Part shown: positions 53,505-61,936 of the stretch, piece after piece | Position numbering within the stretch: the first letter of the stretch is position 1 | How the letters are laid out: every line of letters begins with the position of its first letter | Source of the DNA: Palsa-506 sp963836355 | GTDB lineage: Bacteria; Actinomycetota; Actinomycetes; Streptosporangiales; Streptosporangiaceae | Assembly (NCBI GenBank): GCA_963836355.1 | Contig: CAWIJO010000018.1 | Span: 186,001-250,000, forward strand | Length of the DNA: 64,000 bases | Direction of reading: 5' to 3' | The notes under the pieces: generated by a model | What the model saw: only the letters and a program-made list of their open reading frames with translations | What the model was told of the DNA's origin: nothing | Databases searched by the model: none | Program-made: the position numbers and the translations under genes

Positions 53505-53537
53505 CCGCCGCCCGCCCCGGGCCGGGGCGGGCGGCGG
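53505..53537 (-). terminator. GC-rich hairpin after beta-helix gene 2
   Basis: CCGCCGCCCGCCCC and GGGGCGGGCGGCGG, perfect 14-bp arms with a 5-base loop, 45 bases after the stop of the minus-strand beta-helix gene 2. The same hairpin follows copies 3 and 4 at 55983-56015 and 57352-57384. There is no U-tract, as is usual for actinobacterial terminators. Confidence 0.65.
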
Positions 53538-53581
53538 CGGTGCCGGGAGCTGGCGGTGCCGGGAGCTGGCAGTGCCGGGAG

Positions 53582-54631
53582 TTATGGCGCCGGGATCGCC
53601 GCGCCGGTGGTGTCCCAGGTGTTGCCGCTCCAGGTGTTGCCCGAGCCGCCCGAGTTGAAGTAGGCGATCGCGCCCCAGAGGCCGCTCCTGGCGAAGTAGG
53701 CCTGGCCGAAGTCGTTGTTCTTGATCACGACGTTGGTGGCCGGGTTGCCGCTGGCGGCGCCGCCGTAGACGACGTACCCGCCGCCGGCCAGCAGGTTACC
53801 GGTGACGGTCTTGTTCGCCACCGGCTGCCCGGGGCCGGTGAGCGAGTCCAGGTTGATCGCGTCGGTCTGGCCGATGCTGTTCAAGATGGTATTGCCGCTG
53901 ATGGTCAGCGGCTGGGTGCCGCCGCCGGAGTAGATGCCGTTGGTGTGATCGCCGGCCAGGTAGCCGGGGTCATGGATGTAGTTGCCGGTGACCAGGCCCG
54001 TGGAGACCTGCGCGGCGGTGCGGAACGCGGAGATGTTGTTGTTCTTGATCGTCATCCCGGTGGAGTCGCCGTAGACATCGTCGATGGCATAGGCCACCCG
54101 CCCGCTGGTCGCGTTCTGGCCGCTGATCGTCGAGTTCTCGATCGTGACCCCGGACGTATGCCGCAGGCTGATGCCGAAACTCCCGCCGGAGACAACCGCG
54201 ACATCGTTGATCGTGACATTCGACCCGGTGATGTTCAGGCCGCCGGAAATGCTAAGGCCGGTCAGGATTGTCCCGTTACCGGTGACATCTACCTCCTGGT
54301 AAGCCTGGTTGAAGCGCCAGCCCGGGCCAGATGACACCTGGCCGGGGACCGTCTTCAGCGTCATCCCGGCGGGCACGCCGGTGTTCGTCGCGTCCGGGAA
54401 CCCGCACTTGCTCGGCACTGCCTGGCAGCTCGTCGTCTGCGTACCGGCCTGCCGGGCTGGTCCGGGGCCGGCTAAGGACAGCGACGGCAGGACCTGGGTG
54501 CCGACCGCAGTGATGATGGCGACGCCCGCCGCGAGGCCGGCCAGCCTAAACGGCAGCCGGGCGCGGTGAAGCCGGGACGACGCCTGCGGGTCAGGCAGAG
54601 CGCCGACGCCGGAATCGACCTTGCTGGACAT
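53582..54631 (-). CDS. Secreted right-handed parallel beta-helix protein 2
   Basis: 349 residues. A 38-residue cytoplasmic N-terminus, a membrane/signal helix (LAGLAAGVAIITAVGTQVLPSL), the linker SCQAVPSKCGFPDATNTGVPAGM with two Cys residues, and then the beta-helix (LTGLSISGGLNITGSNVTIND; VTIENSTISGQN; GMTIKNNNISAF; HDPGYLAGDHTNGIYSG; TISGNTILNSIGQTDAI; VVIKNNDFGQAYF; GNTWSGNTW). Clearly a paralogue of copies 3 and 4 and more distantly of copy 1. Likely an enzyme or binding protein for an extracellular polysaccharide; the substrate is unknown. A GC-rich hairpin follows the stop. Confidence 0.82.
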   Translation of the reverse strand: MSSKVDSGVGALPDPQASSRLHRARLPFRLAGLAAGVAIITAVGTQVLPSLSLAGPGPARQAGTQTTSCQAVPSKCGFPDATNTGVPAGMTLKTVPGQVSSGPGWRFNQAYQEVDVTGNGTILTGLSISGGLNITGSNVTINDVAVVSGGSFGISLRHTSGVTIENSTISGQNATSGRVAYAIDDVYGDSTGMTIKNNNISAFRTAAQVSTGLVTGNYIHDPGYLAGDHTNGIYSGGGTQPLTISGNTILNSIGQTDAINLDSLTGPGQPVANKTVTGNLLAGGGYVVYGGAASGNPATNVVIKNNDFGQAYFARSGLWGAIAYFNSGGSGNTWSGNTWDTTGAAIPAP

Positions 54632-54776
54632 GACGTTTCCTGCTTTCTTTTGTTGGGGGTGCGGTTAGCTCTCGCTATTCGCGTGCTGCAGTTAGCGCCG
54701 CAGTGCGAGCATGCCGTAACGCATTGTCAGTGATTACGCCACGCTGGCGGGAGGCATATCGCTAAGGTTTCCGTCC

Positions 54777-55942
54777 ATGACCGGATGGCGGGACGGCATG
54801 GTGGTGTTGTGCGCGGCGAACGGCTACGACCAGCCGGGGACAGCCGACTGGCAGCTGGCCGCGCACCTGTCCCGCCTCGTCCCCGTCCTTTACGCCGACC
54901 CGCCGGCATCCCCGCTTGGACACCGCAAGCCCGCGCCCGGGGCCCGGCTGCGGCTCGAACGGCCGCATCTGGCCCGGCTGGCCGGCCCAGCCCCGCCATT
55001 CCCGACCCGCCGCGGGATGACCGGCATCACGTCCGTGATCGTCGGCCGGGAGCTGCGGCACGCGGTCCGCCAGCTCGGCGGGAACGTCACCGCCGTGATC
55101 TCCGCCTGGCCGCTCTTCCCCGTCTGGCGGATCTTCCCCGGCGCGGTGAGCGCCTACTGGGCCCAGGACGACTACGCGGGGGGAGCGCAGACGCTCGGAC
55201 TGGACGCCGCGCTCGTCCGTGCCCGCGAGCGGAGGATAGCCGCCAATGCCGATATTCTCATCACCTCCTCCCCCGGCACCGAGGCCCAGTGGCAGCGCCG
55301 CGGATACCACCCGCTGCTGATCCCCTTCGGCGCTGACACGCAGGCCTGCGCCGCCGCCGACGCCGCCCCGCTGCCAGCCGACGTGGACCTCGCCGCCCCG
55401 GTGGCGGGGTTCATCGGGCGCCTGAACGAGCGCACCGACATCACGCTGCTGGAGGCCATCGCCGAGCGCGGCCGGTCGCTGCTGCTGGTTGGGCCAGCGG
55501 ATCCGTCCTGGGAGCCGCGGCGCTTCCGGGCGCTCTGCGCGCTGCCTGGCGTCCGGCACGCGGGCATGCGGCCGCTCGCCGCCATCCCGTCCTATCTTCG
55601 GGTGATCGACACCGGGATCGTCCCGTACCGGGACTCTGCGTTCAACCGCGGGAGCTTCCCGCTCAAGACCCTGGAGTACCTGGCAGCGGGCCGGCCGGTG
55701 GCTCTACGCCGCTGCCCTCGTCGCGATGGCTCGGGACTGACCTGATCACCATCGCCGGCGGGCCGCAGGACTTCGCCGACGCTACCGACAAGGCCCTGGG
55801 CGAACCGCGCACCCCGGAGCTGGTCCAGGCACGGCAGTCGTTCGCTGCGCGGCATTCCTGGTCCCGGCGGGCCGCCGAGATGCACGCCGCGGTCATGGAT
55901 CTCGCCGGGCGCAACCGCCGTCAGCCCGCGCTGCGGCGTTAG
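54777..55942 (+). CDS. GT-B glycosyltransferase (frameshift near 3' end)
   Basis: From the ATG at 54777: VVLCAANGYDQPGTADWQLAAHLSRLVPVLYADPP, VTAVISAWPLFPVWRIFPG, YWAQDDYAGGAQTLGLD, ADILITSSPGTEAQWQRRGY, AGFIGRLNERTDITLLEAIAERG, then YRDSAFNRGSFPLKTLEYLAAGRPV (donor-site region). It then needs a frame change at about 55700 to continue TPLPSSRWLGTDLITIAGGPQDFADATDK to a TAG at 55940-55942. With the missing base restored it is about 388 residues, similar to GT4/TuaH-like enzymes. It is inserted, on the opposite strand, among the beta-helix genes. Its last 65 bases are also copied at 57247-57311 by the tandem duplication. Confidence 0.85.
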
Positions 55943-55982
55943 GGCACGCGGAGCGCAAGGCCGGCTGGCTCGCTCGCGAACG

Positions 55983-56015
55983 CCGCCGCCCGCCCCGGGC
56001 CGGGGCGGGCGGCGG
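55983..56015 (-). terminator. GC-rich hairpin after beta-helix gene 3
   Basis: The same 14-bp-arm hairpin as at 53505-53537, 28 bases after the stop of beta-helix gene 3 and about 40 bases after the convergent glycosyltransferase stop, so it could terminate both transcripts. Confidence 0.65.
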
Positions 56016-56043
56016 CGGTGCCGGGAGCCGGCGGTGCCGGGAG

Positions 56044-57093
56044 TTATGGCGCCGGGATCGCCGCGCCGGTGGTGTCCCAGGTGTTGCCGCTCCAGGTATT
56101 GCCCGAGCCGCCCGAGTTGAAGTAGGCGATCGCGCCCCACTGGCCGCTCCTGGCGAAGTAGGCCTGGCCGAAGTCGTTGTTCTTGATCACGACGTTGGTG
56201 GCCGGGTTGCCGCTGGCGGCGCCGCCGTAGATGACGTACCCGCCGCCGGCCAGCAGGTTACCGGTGACGGTCTTGTTCGCCACCGGCTGCCCGGGGCCGC
56301 TGGGCGAGTCCAGGTTGATCGCGTCGGTCTGGCCGATGCTGTTCAAGATGGTATTGCCGCTGATGGTCAGCGCCCGGGTGCCGCCGCCGACATAGATGCC
56401 GTTGGTGTGATCGCCGGCCAGGTAGCCGGGGTCATGGATGTAGTTGCCGCTGATCACGCCATTGGAGACCTGCGCGGCGGTGCGGAACGCGGAGATGTTG
56501 TTGTTCTTGATCGTCATCCCGGTGGAGTCGCCGTAGACATCGTCGATGGCATAGGCCACCCGCCCGCTGGTCGCGTTCTGGCCGCTGATCGTCGAGTTCT
56601 CGATCGTGACCCCGGACGTATGCCGCAGGCTGACCCCGAAGGTCCCGCCGGCCACAACCTTCACGCCGTTGATCGTGACATTCGACCCGGTGATGTTCAG
56701 GCCGCCGGAAATGCTAAGGCCGGTCAGGACCGCCCCGTTCCCGGTGACCTCCACCTCCTGGTAAGTGCTGTTGTAACGCCAGCCCGGGCCGGATGACACC
56801 TGGCCGGGAACCGACTTCAGCGTCATACAGGCGAGCACGCCGGTGTTCGTCGCGTCCGGGAACCCGCACTTGCTCGGCACTGCCTGGCAGTTCGTCGTCT
56901 GCGGCCCGGCCTTCCGGGCGGGCTTGGTGCCAGCGAATGACAGCGACGGCAGGACCTGGGCGCCGACCAGCGTGACAGCGGCGACGCCCGCGGCGATGCC
57001 GGCCAGCCACAACAGCAGCCGGGTGCGGTGCCGTCCGGAAGGCGCCGGCGGATCGGGCGACGCGCCGACGCCGGGATCGATTTTGCTGGACAT
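56044..57093 (-). CDS. Secreted right-handed parallel beta-helix protein 3
   Basis: 349 residues, about 96% identical to copy 4. By eye there are about 14 differences, nearly all in the signal/linker region between residues 53 and 110. Peculiar to this copy is VLACMTLKS where the others have VPAGM or VPARM, adding a third Cys to the linker. The beta-helix rungs and the HDPGYLAGDHTNGIYVGG block are unchanged. The start is preceded by AGCAGGAAA. Function as for copy 2. Confidence 0.82.
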   Translation of the reverse strand: MSSKIDPGVGASPDPPAPSGRHRTRLLLWLAGIAAGVAAVTLVGAQVLPSLSFAGTKPARKAGPQTTNCQAVPSKCGFPDATNTGVLACMTLKSVPGQVSSGPGWRYNSTYQEVEVTGNGAVLTGLSISGGLNITGSNVTINGVKVVAGGTFGVSLRHTSGVTIENSTISGQNATSGRVAYAIDDVYGDSTGMTIKNNNISAFRTAAQVSNGVISGNYIHDPGYLAGDHTNGIYVGGGTRALTISGNTILNSIGQTDAINLDSPSGPGQPVANKTVTGNLLAGGGYVIYGGAASGNPATNVVIKNNDFGQAYFARSGQWGAIAYFNSGGSGNTWSGNTWDTTGAAIPAP

Positions 57094-57351
57094 GACATTT
57101 CCTGCTTTCCGTTGACTACTTGCGATGTCATGTCCACTCTCCTTATTTGGCCAGCCGGCCCCCAGAGGAAAATTCCCTTAGCTGGGCGGGGCATTATCCC
57201 TAGGCACAACGACCCGGGCCATCAGGCCCGCGGCCGCCGCGCGCGCAGATGCACGCCGCGGTCATGGATCTCGCCGGCCGCAACCGCCGTCAGCCCGCGC
57301 TGCGGCGTTAGGGCACGCGGAGCGCAAGGCCGGCTGGCTCGCTCGCGAACG

Positions 57352-57384
57352 CCGCCGCCCGCCCCGGGCCGGGGCGGGCGGCGG
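57352..57384 (-). terminator. GC-rich hairpin after beta-helix gene 4
   Basis: Copy of the 55983-56015 hairpin carried in the second repeat unit, 28 bases beyond the stop of beta-helix gene 4. It separates that gene from copy 3 on the minus strand, so each copy may have its own transcript. Confidence 0.65.
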
Positions 57385-57412
57385 CGGTGCCGGGAGCCGG
57401 CGGTGCCGGGAG

Positions 57413-58462
57413 TTATGGCGCCGGGATCGCCGCGCCGGTGGTGTCCCAGGTGTTGCCGCTCCAGGTATTGCCCGAGCCGCCCGAGTTGAAGTAGGCGATC
57501 GCGCCCCACTGGCCGCTCCTGGCGAAGTAGGCCTGGCCGAAGTCGTTGTTCTTGATCACGACGTTGGTGGCCGGGTTGCCGCTGGCGGCGCCGCCGTAGA
57601 CGGCGTACCCGCCGCCGGCCAGCAGGTTACCGGTGACGGTCTTGTTCGCCACCGGCTGCCCGGGGCCGCTGGGCGAGTCCAGGTTGATCGCGTCGGTCTG
57701 GCCGATGCTGTTCAAGATGGTATTGCCGCTGATGGTCAGCGCCCGGGTGCCGCCGCCGACATAGATGCCGTTGGTGTGATCGCCGGCCAGGTAGCCGGGG
57801 TCATGGATGTAGTTGCCGCTGATCACGCCATTGGAGACCTGCGCGGCGGTGCGGAACGCGGAGATGTTGTTGTTCTTGATCGTCATCCCGGTGGAGTCGC
57901 CGTAGACATCGTCGATGGCATAGGCCACCCGCCCGCTGGTCGCGTTCTGGCCGCTGATCGTCGAGTTCTCGATCGTGACCCCGGACGTATGCCGCAGGCT
58001 GACCCCGAAGGTCCCGCCGGCCACAACCTTCACATCGTTGATCGTGACATTCGACCCGGTGATGTTCAGGCCGCCGGAAATGCTAAGGCCGGTCAGGACC
58101 GCCCCGTTCCCGGTGACCTCCACCTCCCGGTAGGTCGTGCTGTATTTCCAGCCTGGGCCGGATGACACCTGGCCGGGGACCGTCTTCAGCGTCATCCTGG
58201 CGGGCACGCCGGTGTTCGTCGCGTCCGGGAACCCGCACTTGCTCGGCACTGCCTGGCAGTTCGTCGTCTGCGGCCCGGCCTTCGGACTGGGCTTGGGGCT
58301 GGCGAATGACAGCGACGGCAGGACCTGGGCGCCGACCAGCGTGACAGCGGCGACGCCCGCGGCGATGCCGGCCAGCCACAACAGCAGCCGGGTGCGGTGC
58401 CGTCCGGAAGGCGCCGGCGGATCGGGCGACGCGCCGACGCCGGGATCGATTTTGCTGGACAT
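57413..58462 (-). CDS. Secreted right-handed parallel beta-helix protein 4
   Basis: 349 residues, the product of the 1,369-bp tandem duplication with copy 3. Linker residues differ (FASPKPSPKAG against FAGTKPARKAG; WKYSTTYREV against WRYNSTYQEV) while the beta-helix is conserved, suggesting purifying selection on the fold and freedom in the tether. The upstream region (GTTGACTACTTGCGATGTCATG...) is the same as for copy 3, so regulation is probably shared. Confidence 0.82.
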   Translation of the reverse strand: MSSKIDPGVGASPDPPAPSGRHRTRLLLWLAGIAAGVAAVTLVGAQVLPSLSFASPKPSPKAGPQTTNCQAVPSKCGFPDATNTGVPARMTLKTVPGQVSSGPGWKYSTTYREVEVTGNGAVLTGLSISGGLNITGSNVTINDVKVVAGGTFGVSLRHTSGVTIENSTISGQNATSGRVAYAIDDVYGDSTGMTIKNNNISAFRTAAQVSNGVISGNYIHDPGYLAGDHTNGIYVGGGTRALTISGNTILNSIGQTDAINLDSPSGPGQPVANKTVTGNLLAGGGYAVYGGAASGNPATNVVIKNNDFGQAYFARSGQWGAIAYFNSGGSGNTWSGNTWDTTGAAIPAP

Positions 58463-58765
58463 GACATTTCCTGCTTTCCGTTGACTACTTGCGATGTCAT
58501 GTCCACTCTCCTTATTTGGCCAGCCGGCCCCCAGAGGAAAATTCCCTTAGCTGGGCGGGGCATTATCCCTAGGCACAACGACCGGGGCCATCAGGCCCGC
58601 GGCCGCCGCACGCAGAATATCCCGGTGTGCGGTAAATGCTTGGCAAGAGCCGTCAGCGCATATCGCGGCGAGGCTGCGCCGGGTCAGCCGGACTGCTTAT
58701 AGTTTAGGCAATGCGGGCCCGCGAAGATAATTTAACCAACCGGGTCGGGGAAAGCGAGTATTTCC

Positions 58766-61429
58766 ATGGTAGAGGTGCGTATGCGGGAATTGCGGAACCG
58801 GACGACCGCCCGGGGAATGCGCCCAGTGATGATAGCGGTCGCCACGGTCACGCTGGCCGCGCTCGGGCCGGCTTCGCGGGCTGCCGCGGCCAGCGTGACC
58901 TTGCCAGACATGAAGATTCTCGTTCCGGCAAATCAGGTATCAATCGGCACCAATTCTGCAAACGGGCACCGGCAGCTGCAATATACCCATATCACCTGGG
59001 ATGCCGGGACCGGGCCATTCGAGATCGATCCGACTTATAACTCGGCGACTGGCACGGCCAGCTTCGTGCAGGCGATATATAACAGCCCGAGCCCGGGCGT
59101 CTGGCAGGTCGATCACTCAGTGCCGCTGGGGGTGGCTGGCGTCTTCGACCCGCCGGCCGATTACCGGTTCCCGCTGACCAGCTTCATTCTTGACAAGGTG
59201 AATGCGGACGGGTCAGCCGGCGCCGCCGTCGCCGTCAGCCCGAAGACCGACTACTGCATCACCGGGGACGCGTTCGTCGGCGGCGTCCCGAACGCGCCCA
59301 GCCAGACCTTCATCCCGCAGAGCAACTGCGGCAACCCGGCCAAGCCGCTGGGCTGGTCGGTCGGCTGGGGCGATGAGTACGACCAGACCGACGACGGGCA
59401 GCCGATCGACTTGACCGGGGTGCCGAACGGAACGTACATCCTGCGGGGCACGGCCGATCCGGAGCACCTGCTTACCGAGAGCAATCCCGCCAACAACGTG
59501 GTGGACACCAAGCTGCAGATCACCGCAAGCTCGGTGACCGTGCTCTCGCAGGCGAGCCCCGTGGTGACGCCGCCGACCGCGGCGCTGACCAGCCCGGCGG
59601 ACGGCTCGAGCGTGTCCGGTACGGTCACCTTGCAGGCCACCGCGTCGGCGGCCGCGCCAGCTACCGTGGCGTCGGTCCAGTACTTGCTGGATGGCCAGCC
59701 GCTCGGCGCACCCAACACCGCCGCGCCTTATACCTTCTCGTGGGCAGTGGGCAGCACGCCGCTGGGCGCCCACCGGCTGAGCGCCAGGGTGACGGACACC
59801 AGCGGGAACATGGGTACCGCCGGTGTCCGCAGCGTGACCGTGGTTAGCGGCGGCGGCTCCGGCGGGGTCGCGATCGACCAGTCGGAAACCAAGACTGGCG
59901 TCGGCAGCGTCAGCACCGCGGCGTTCTCAACGGCCAGCGCCGGCGAGACCGTGGTTGCCTTCGTGGCAAGCGACGGCCCGGTCGGGGCCGGGCGGCAGAC
60001 CGCCACGGTCAGCGGGGCGGGCCTGGCCTGGAAGCAGGTGCGCCGGGCCAACGGCCGGGCGGGTGACGCCGAGATCTGGACGGCGACGGCCGCCAGCAAG
60101 CTGACCGGCGTCGCCGTGACCTCAACCCCCGCGGTCGGCGGCTTCGATCAGCAGCTCACGGTGCTCACGTTCGCGGATGCGGCCGGGGCAGGCGCCTCGG
60201 CCGCCGCGTCCGCGGCCTCCGGCGCCCCGAGCGTGAGCCTGACCGCGAGCGCCGCGGGCTCGCTGGCGTTCGCGGTCGGCAACGACTACGACCACGCCAT
60301 CAGCCGTACCACCAGCCCCGGGCAGGTGCTTATCAGCCAGTGGGTCGACACGGGCACCGGCGACACCTACTGGGTCCAGGGGACCGGCACGCCTAGTTCC
60401 GCCGCCGGGCAGAACGTCACGCTCAGCGACACCGCGCCGACCGCGGACCAGTGGAACCTGGCAGCCGTCGAAGTCACGCCCGGTACCACGCCGCCGCCGG
60501 ACAAGACCGCGCCGACCATCAGCATCACCAACCCCGCCGCCGGCCAGGTCGTGTCCGGGCAGGTGCCGGTGGCGGCCAGCGCCAGCGATAATGTCGCCGT
60601 CGCCACGGTGCAATTCTTCCTCGATGGCAAGCCGCTGGGCAGCCCGGTCACCACGCCGCCCGATGCCATCAGCTGGGATACCTCGGCGGCGGCAAACGGC
60701 TCGCACGTACTGTCCGCCCGGGCCACGGACGCCAGCGGCAACGTCGGCACGTCAGCCGACGTCACCGTGACGGTGCAGAACCCGGCTCCGCCGGTCCCCT
60801 GCTTCATCATGGACGCGCAGCAGAGCGTGCACGGCCACGGCATCGTTAGCACGCCCGCATTCCACACCGCTGCGGCCGGCGAGACGCTGCTGGCATTCGT
60901 CGGCAGCGACGGCCCGAACGGACCGGCGGCGCAGAGCGTCACCGTCAGCGGCGCCGGCCTTAGCTGGACGCTGGTCCGGCGGGCTAACGGGCAGGCGGGT
61001 GACGCCGAAGTCTGGCAGGCCACCGCGCCGGCCGTGCTGACCAGCGCCACCGTCACCTCGACGCCGGCCAGGGCAGGCTACGACCAGGATCTGACGGTGA
61101 TCGCGATGCAGGGCACGGCTGGCGCCGGCGCGTCGGCCGCCGCGTCGGCACCCTCCGGCGCGCCGCGGGTGAGCCTCACCACGACGGACGCATCCTCGCT
61201 GGTCTTCGCGGTGGGCGATGACTGGGACGCTGCCACCGCGCGGACCATGCCGCCCGGCTGGGTACCGCTGGGCCAGTGGCTTGACACCCGGACCGGGGAC
61301 ACCTACTGGTCCCAGTACACCAACGTGCCGGTCCCCGCAGCCGGCACGCTCGTCACGGCGAGTGACACCGCGCCGACGGCCGACCGGTGGAACATGGTGG
61401 CGGTCGAGCTGACCGGCGACGACGGCTAG
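58766..61429 (+). CDS. Secreted multidomain protein: lysyl-oxidase-like fold plus Ig-like and repeated domains
   Basis: 887 residues. Signal peptide (about 18-42, MIAVATVTLAALGPASRAAAA). A lysyl-oxidase-like domain (about 45-262) retains LGWSVGWGDEYDQTDDGQPIDLTGVPNG and HLLTESNPANN but has PADYRFPL where the copper HxHxH should be, so it is probably not catalytic. Then an Ig-like domain (275-365, ALTSPADGSSVSGTVTLQA), repeat module A1 (370-575), a second Ig-like domain (585-680) and A2 (685-885). A1 and A2 share VSGAGL(A/S)W...VRRANG(R/Q)AGDAE(I/V)W and DTAPTAD(Q/R)WN. The start is ATG 58766 or 58781. A wall or matrix protein is plausible. Confidence 0.82.
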   Translation: MVEVRMRELRNRTTARGMRPVMIAVATVTLAALGPASRAAAASVTLPDMKILVPANQVSIGTNSANGHRQLQYTHITWDAGTGPFEIDPTYNSATGTASFVQAIYNSPSPGVWQVDHSVPLGVAGVFDPPADYRFPLTSFILDKVNADGSAGAAVAVSPKTDYCITGDAFVGGVPNAPSQTFIPQSNCGNPAKPLGWSVGWGDEYDQTDDGQPIDLTGVPNGTYILRGTADPEHLLTESNPANNVVDTKLQITASSVTVLSQASPVVTPPTAALTSPADGSSVSGTVTLQATASAAAPATVASVQYLLDGQPLGAPNTAAPYTFSWAVGSTPLGAHRLSARVTDTSGNMGTAGVRSVTVVSGGGSGGVAIDQSETKTGVGSVSTAAFSTASAGETVVAFVASDGPVGAGRQTATVSGAGLAWKQVRRANGRAGDAEIWTATAASKLTGVAVTSTPAVGGFDQQLTVLTFADAAGAGASAAASAASGAPSVSLTASAAGSLAFAVGNDYDHAISRTTSPGQVLISQWVDTGTGDTYWVQGTGTPSSAAGQNVTLSDTAPTADQWNLAAVEVTPGTTPPPDKTAPTISITNPAAGQVVSGQVPVAASASDNVAVATVQFFLDGKPLGSPVTTPPDAISWDTSAAANGSHVLSARATDASGNVGTSADVTVTVQNPAPPVPCFIMDAQQSVHGHGIVSTPAFHTAAAGETLLAFVGSDGPNGPAAQSVTVSGAGLSWTLVRRANGQAGDAEVWQATAPAVLTSATVTSTPARAGYDQDLTVIAMQGTAGAGASAAASAPSGAPRVSLTTTDASSLVFAVGDDWDAATARTMPPGWVPLGQWLDTRTGDTYWSQYTNVPVPAAGTLVTASDTAPTADRWNMVAVELTGDDG

Positions 61430-61502
61430 GACGGCGCGACCAGCAGACCCCGGCGCCGGGCGGCGCAGTCAGGCTGCGCCGCCCGGCGGCCGGCTGAGCG
61501 GC

Positions 61503-61590
61503 GCGGGCTCTGCCGGGCCGGGCTCTGCCGGGCCGGGCTCTGCCGGGCGGGCTCTGCCGGGCGGGCTCTGCCGGGCGGGCTCTGCCGGGC
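61503..61590 (+). repeat. Short tandem repeat downstream of the secreted protein gene
   Basis: About six near-identical units of GGGCTCTGCCGGGC with 14-17 base spacing, differing by the length of the C/G runs. It is noncoding and prone to slippage. Confidence 0.85.
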
Positions 61591-61617
61591 CGGGCCCGGC
61601 CCGGATCCGGGCCCGGC
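61589..61617. terminator. GC-rich hairpin after short tandem repeat
   Basis: GCCGGGCCCGG (61589-61599) and CCGGGCCCGGC (61607-61617), perfect 11-bp arms with a 7-base loop, about 160 bases after the stop of the secreted Ig protein gene. Likely transcription terminator without U-tract. The following 61720-61800 stretch is AT-rich (TTTACCTTTACC; TTACTATTAGTGATAACC) and probably the promoter region of the next genes. Confidence 0.55.
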
Positions 61618-61848
61618 AGCAGGACTGGCGGGACGCGCCGCGCCGCGCGGCCAGGTCGAATGATGTCCCGATGTGGCCAGATCGGCCCGTGCCCGCCGAT
61701 GCCGCCTATCCGATGCTTTACCTTTACCTTTCCGGTACTAACTTTCGTTACTATTAGTGATAACCTAATTACATAAAGAGACCGTTCGCCAGCTGCTTAC
61801 CGATAGCCAGCTGCCTATAAACCCCGCATCCAGCGGAGGAGGCTACCC

Positions 61849-61932
61849 GTGCCAGACCAACAAACGCGCACCCTTGCTTCAGCTTCGGTCAGTCCGGGCG
61901 GCCTGCTCCCCGACGAGGTGACAAGCAGCTAG
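61849..61932 (+). CDS. Possible 27-residue leader peptide
   Basis: GGAGGAGG (61835-61842) and a GTG at 61849 begin a short frame, MPDQQTRTLASASVSP..., ending in a TAG at 61930, five bases before the start of the dimethylformamidase-like gene. The Shine-Dalgarno is the best in this region. It may be a translated leader that couples to the next gene, or the true start of that gene separated from it by an indel. Confidence 0.4.
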   Translation: MPDQQTRTLASASVSPGGLLPDEVTSS

Positions 61933-61936
61933 CCGG

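Larger units (their letters stand above)
55878..58615. repeat. 1,369-bp tandem duplication containing beta-helix genes 3 and 4
   Basis: Unit 1 (55878-57246) and unit 2 (57247-58615) are nearly identical. Each holds the last 65 bases of the glycosyltransferase gene, a GC-rich hairpin, a full beta-helix gene and its upstream region. The offset of 1,369 bases is the same for hairpins, stops, starts and upstream sequence. The junction lies at the short sequence AGAT/AGA, consistent with slippage or recombination at microhomology. Confidence 0.93.
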
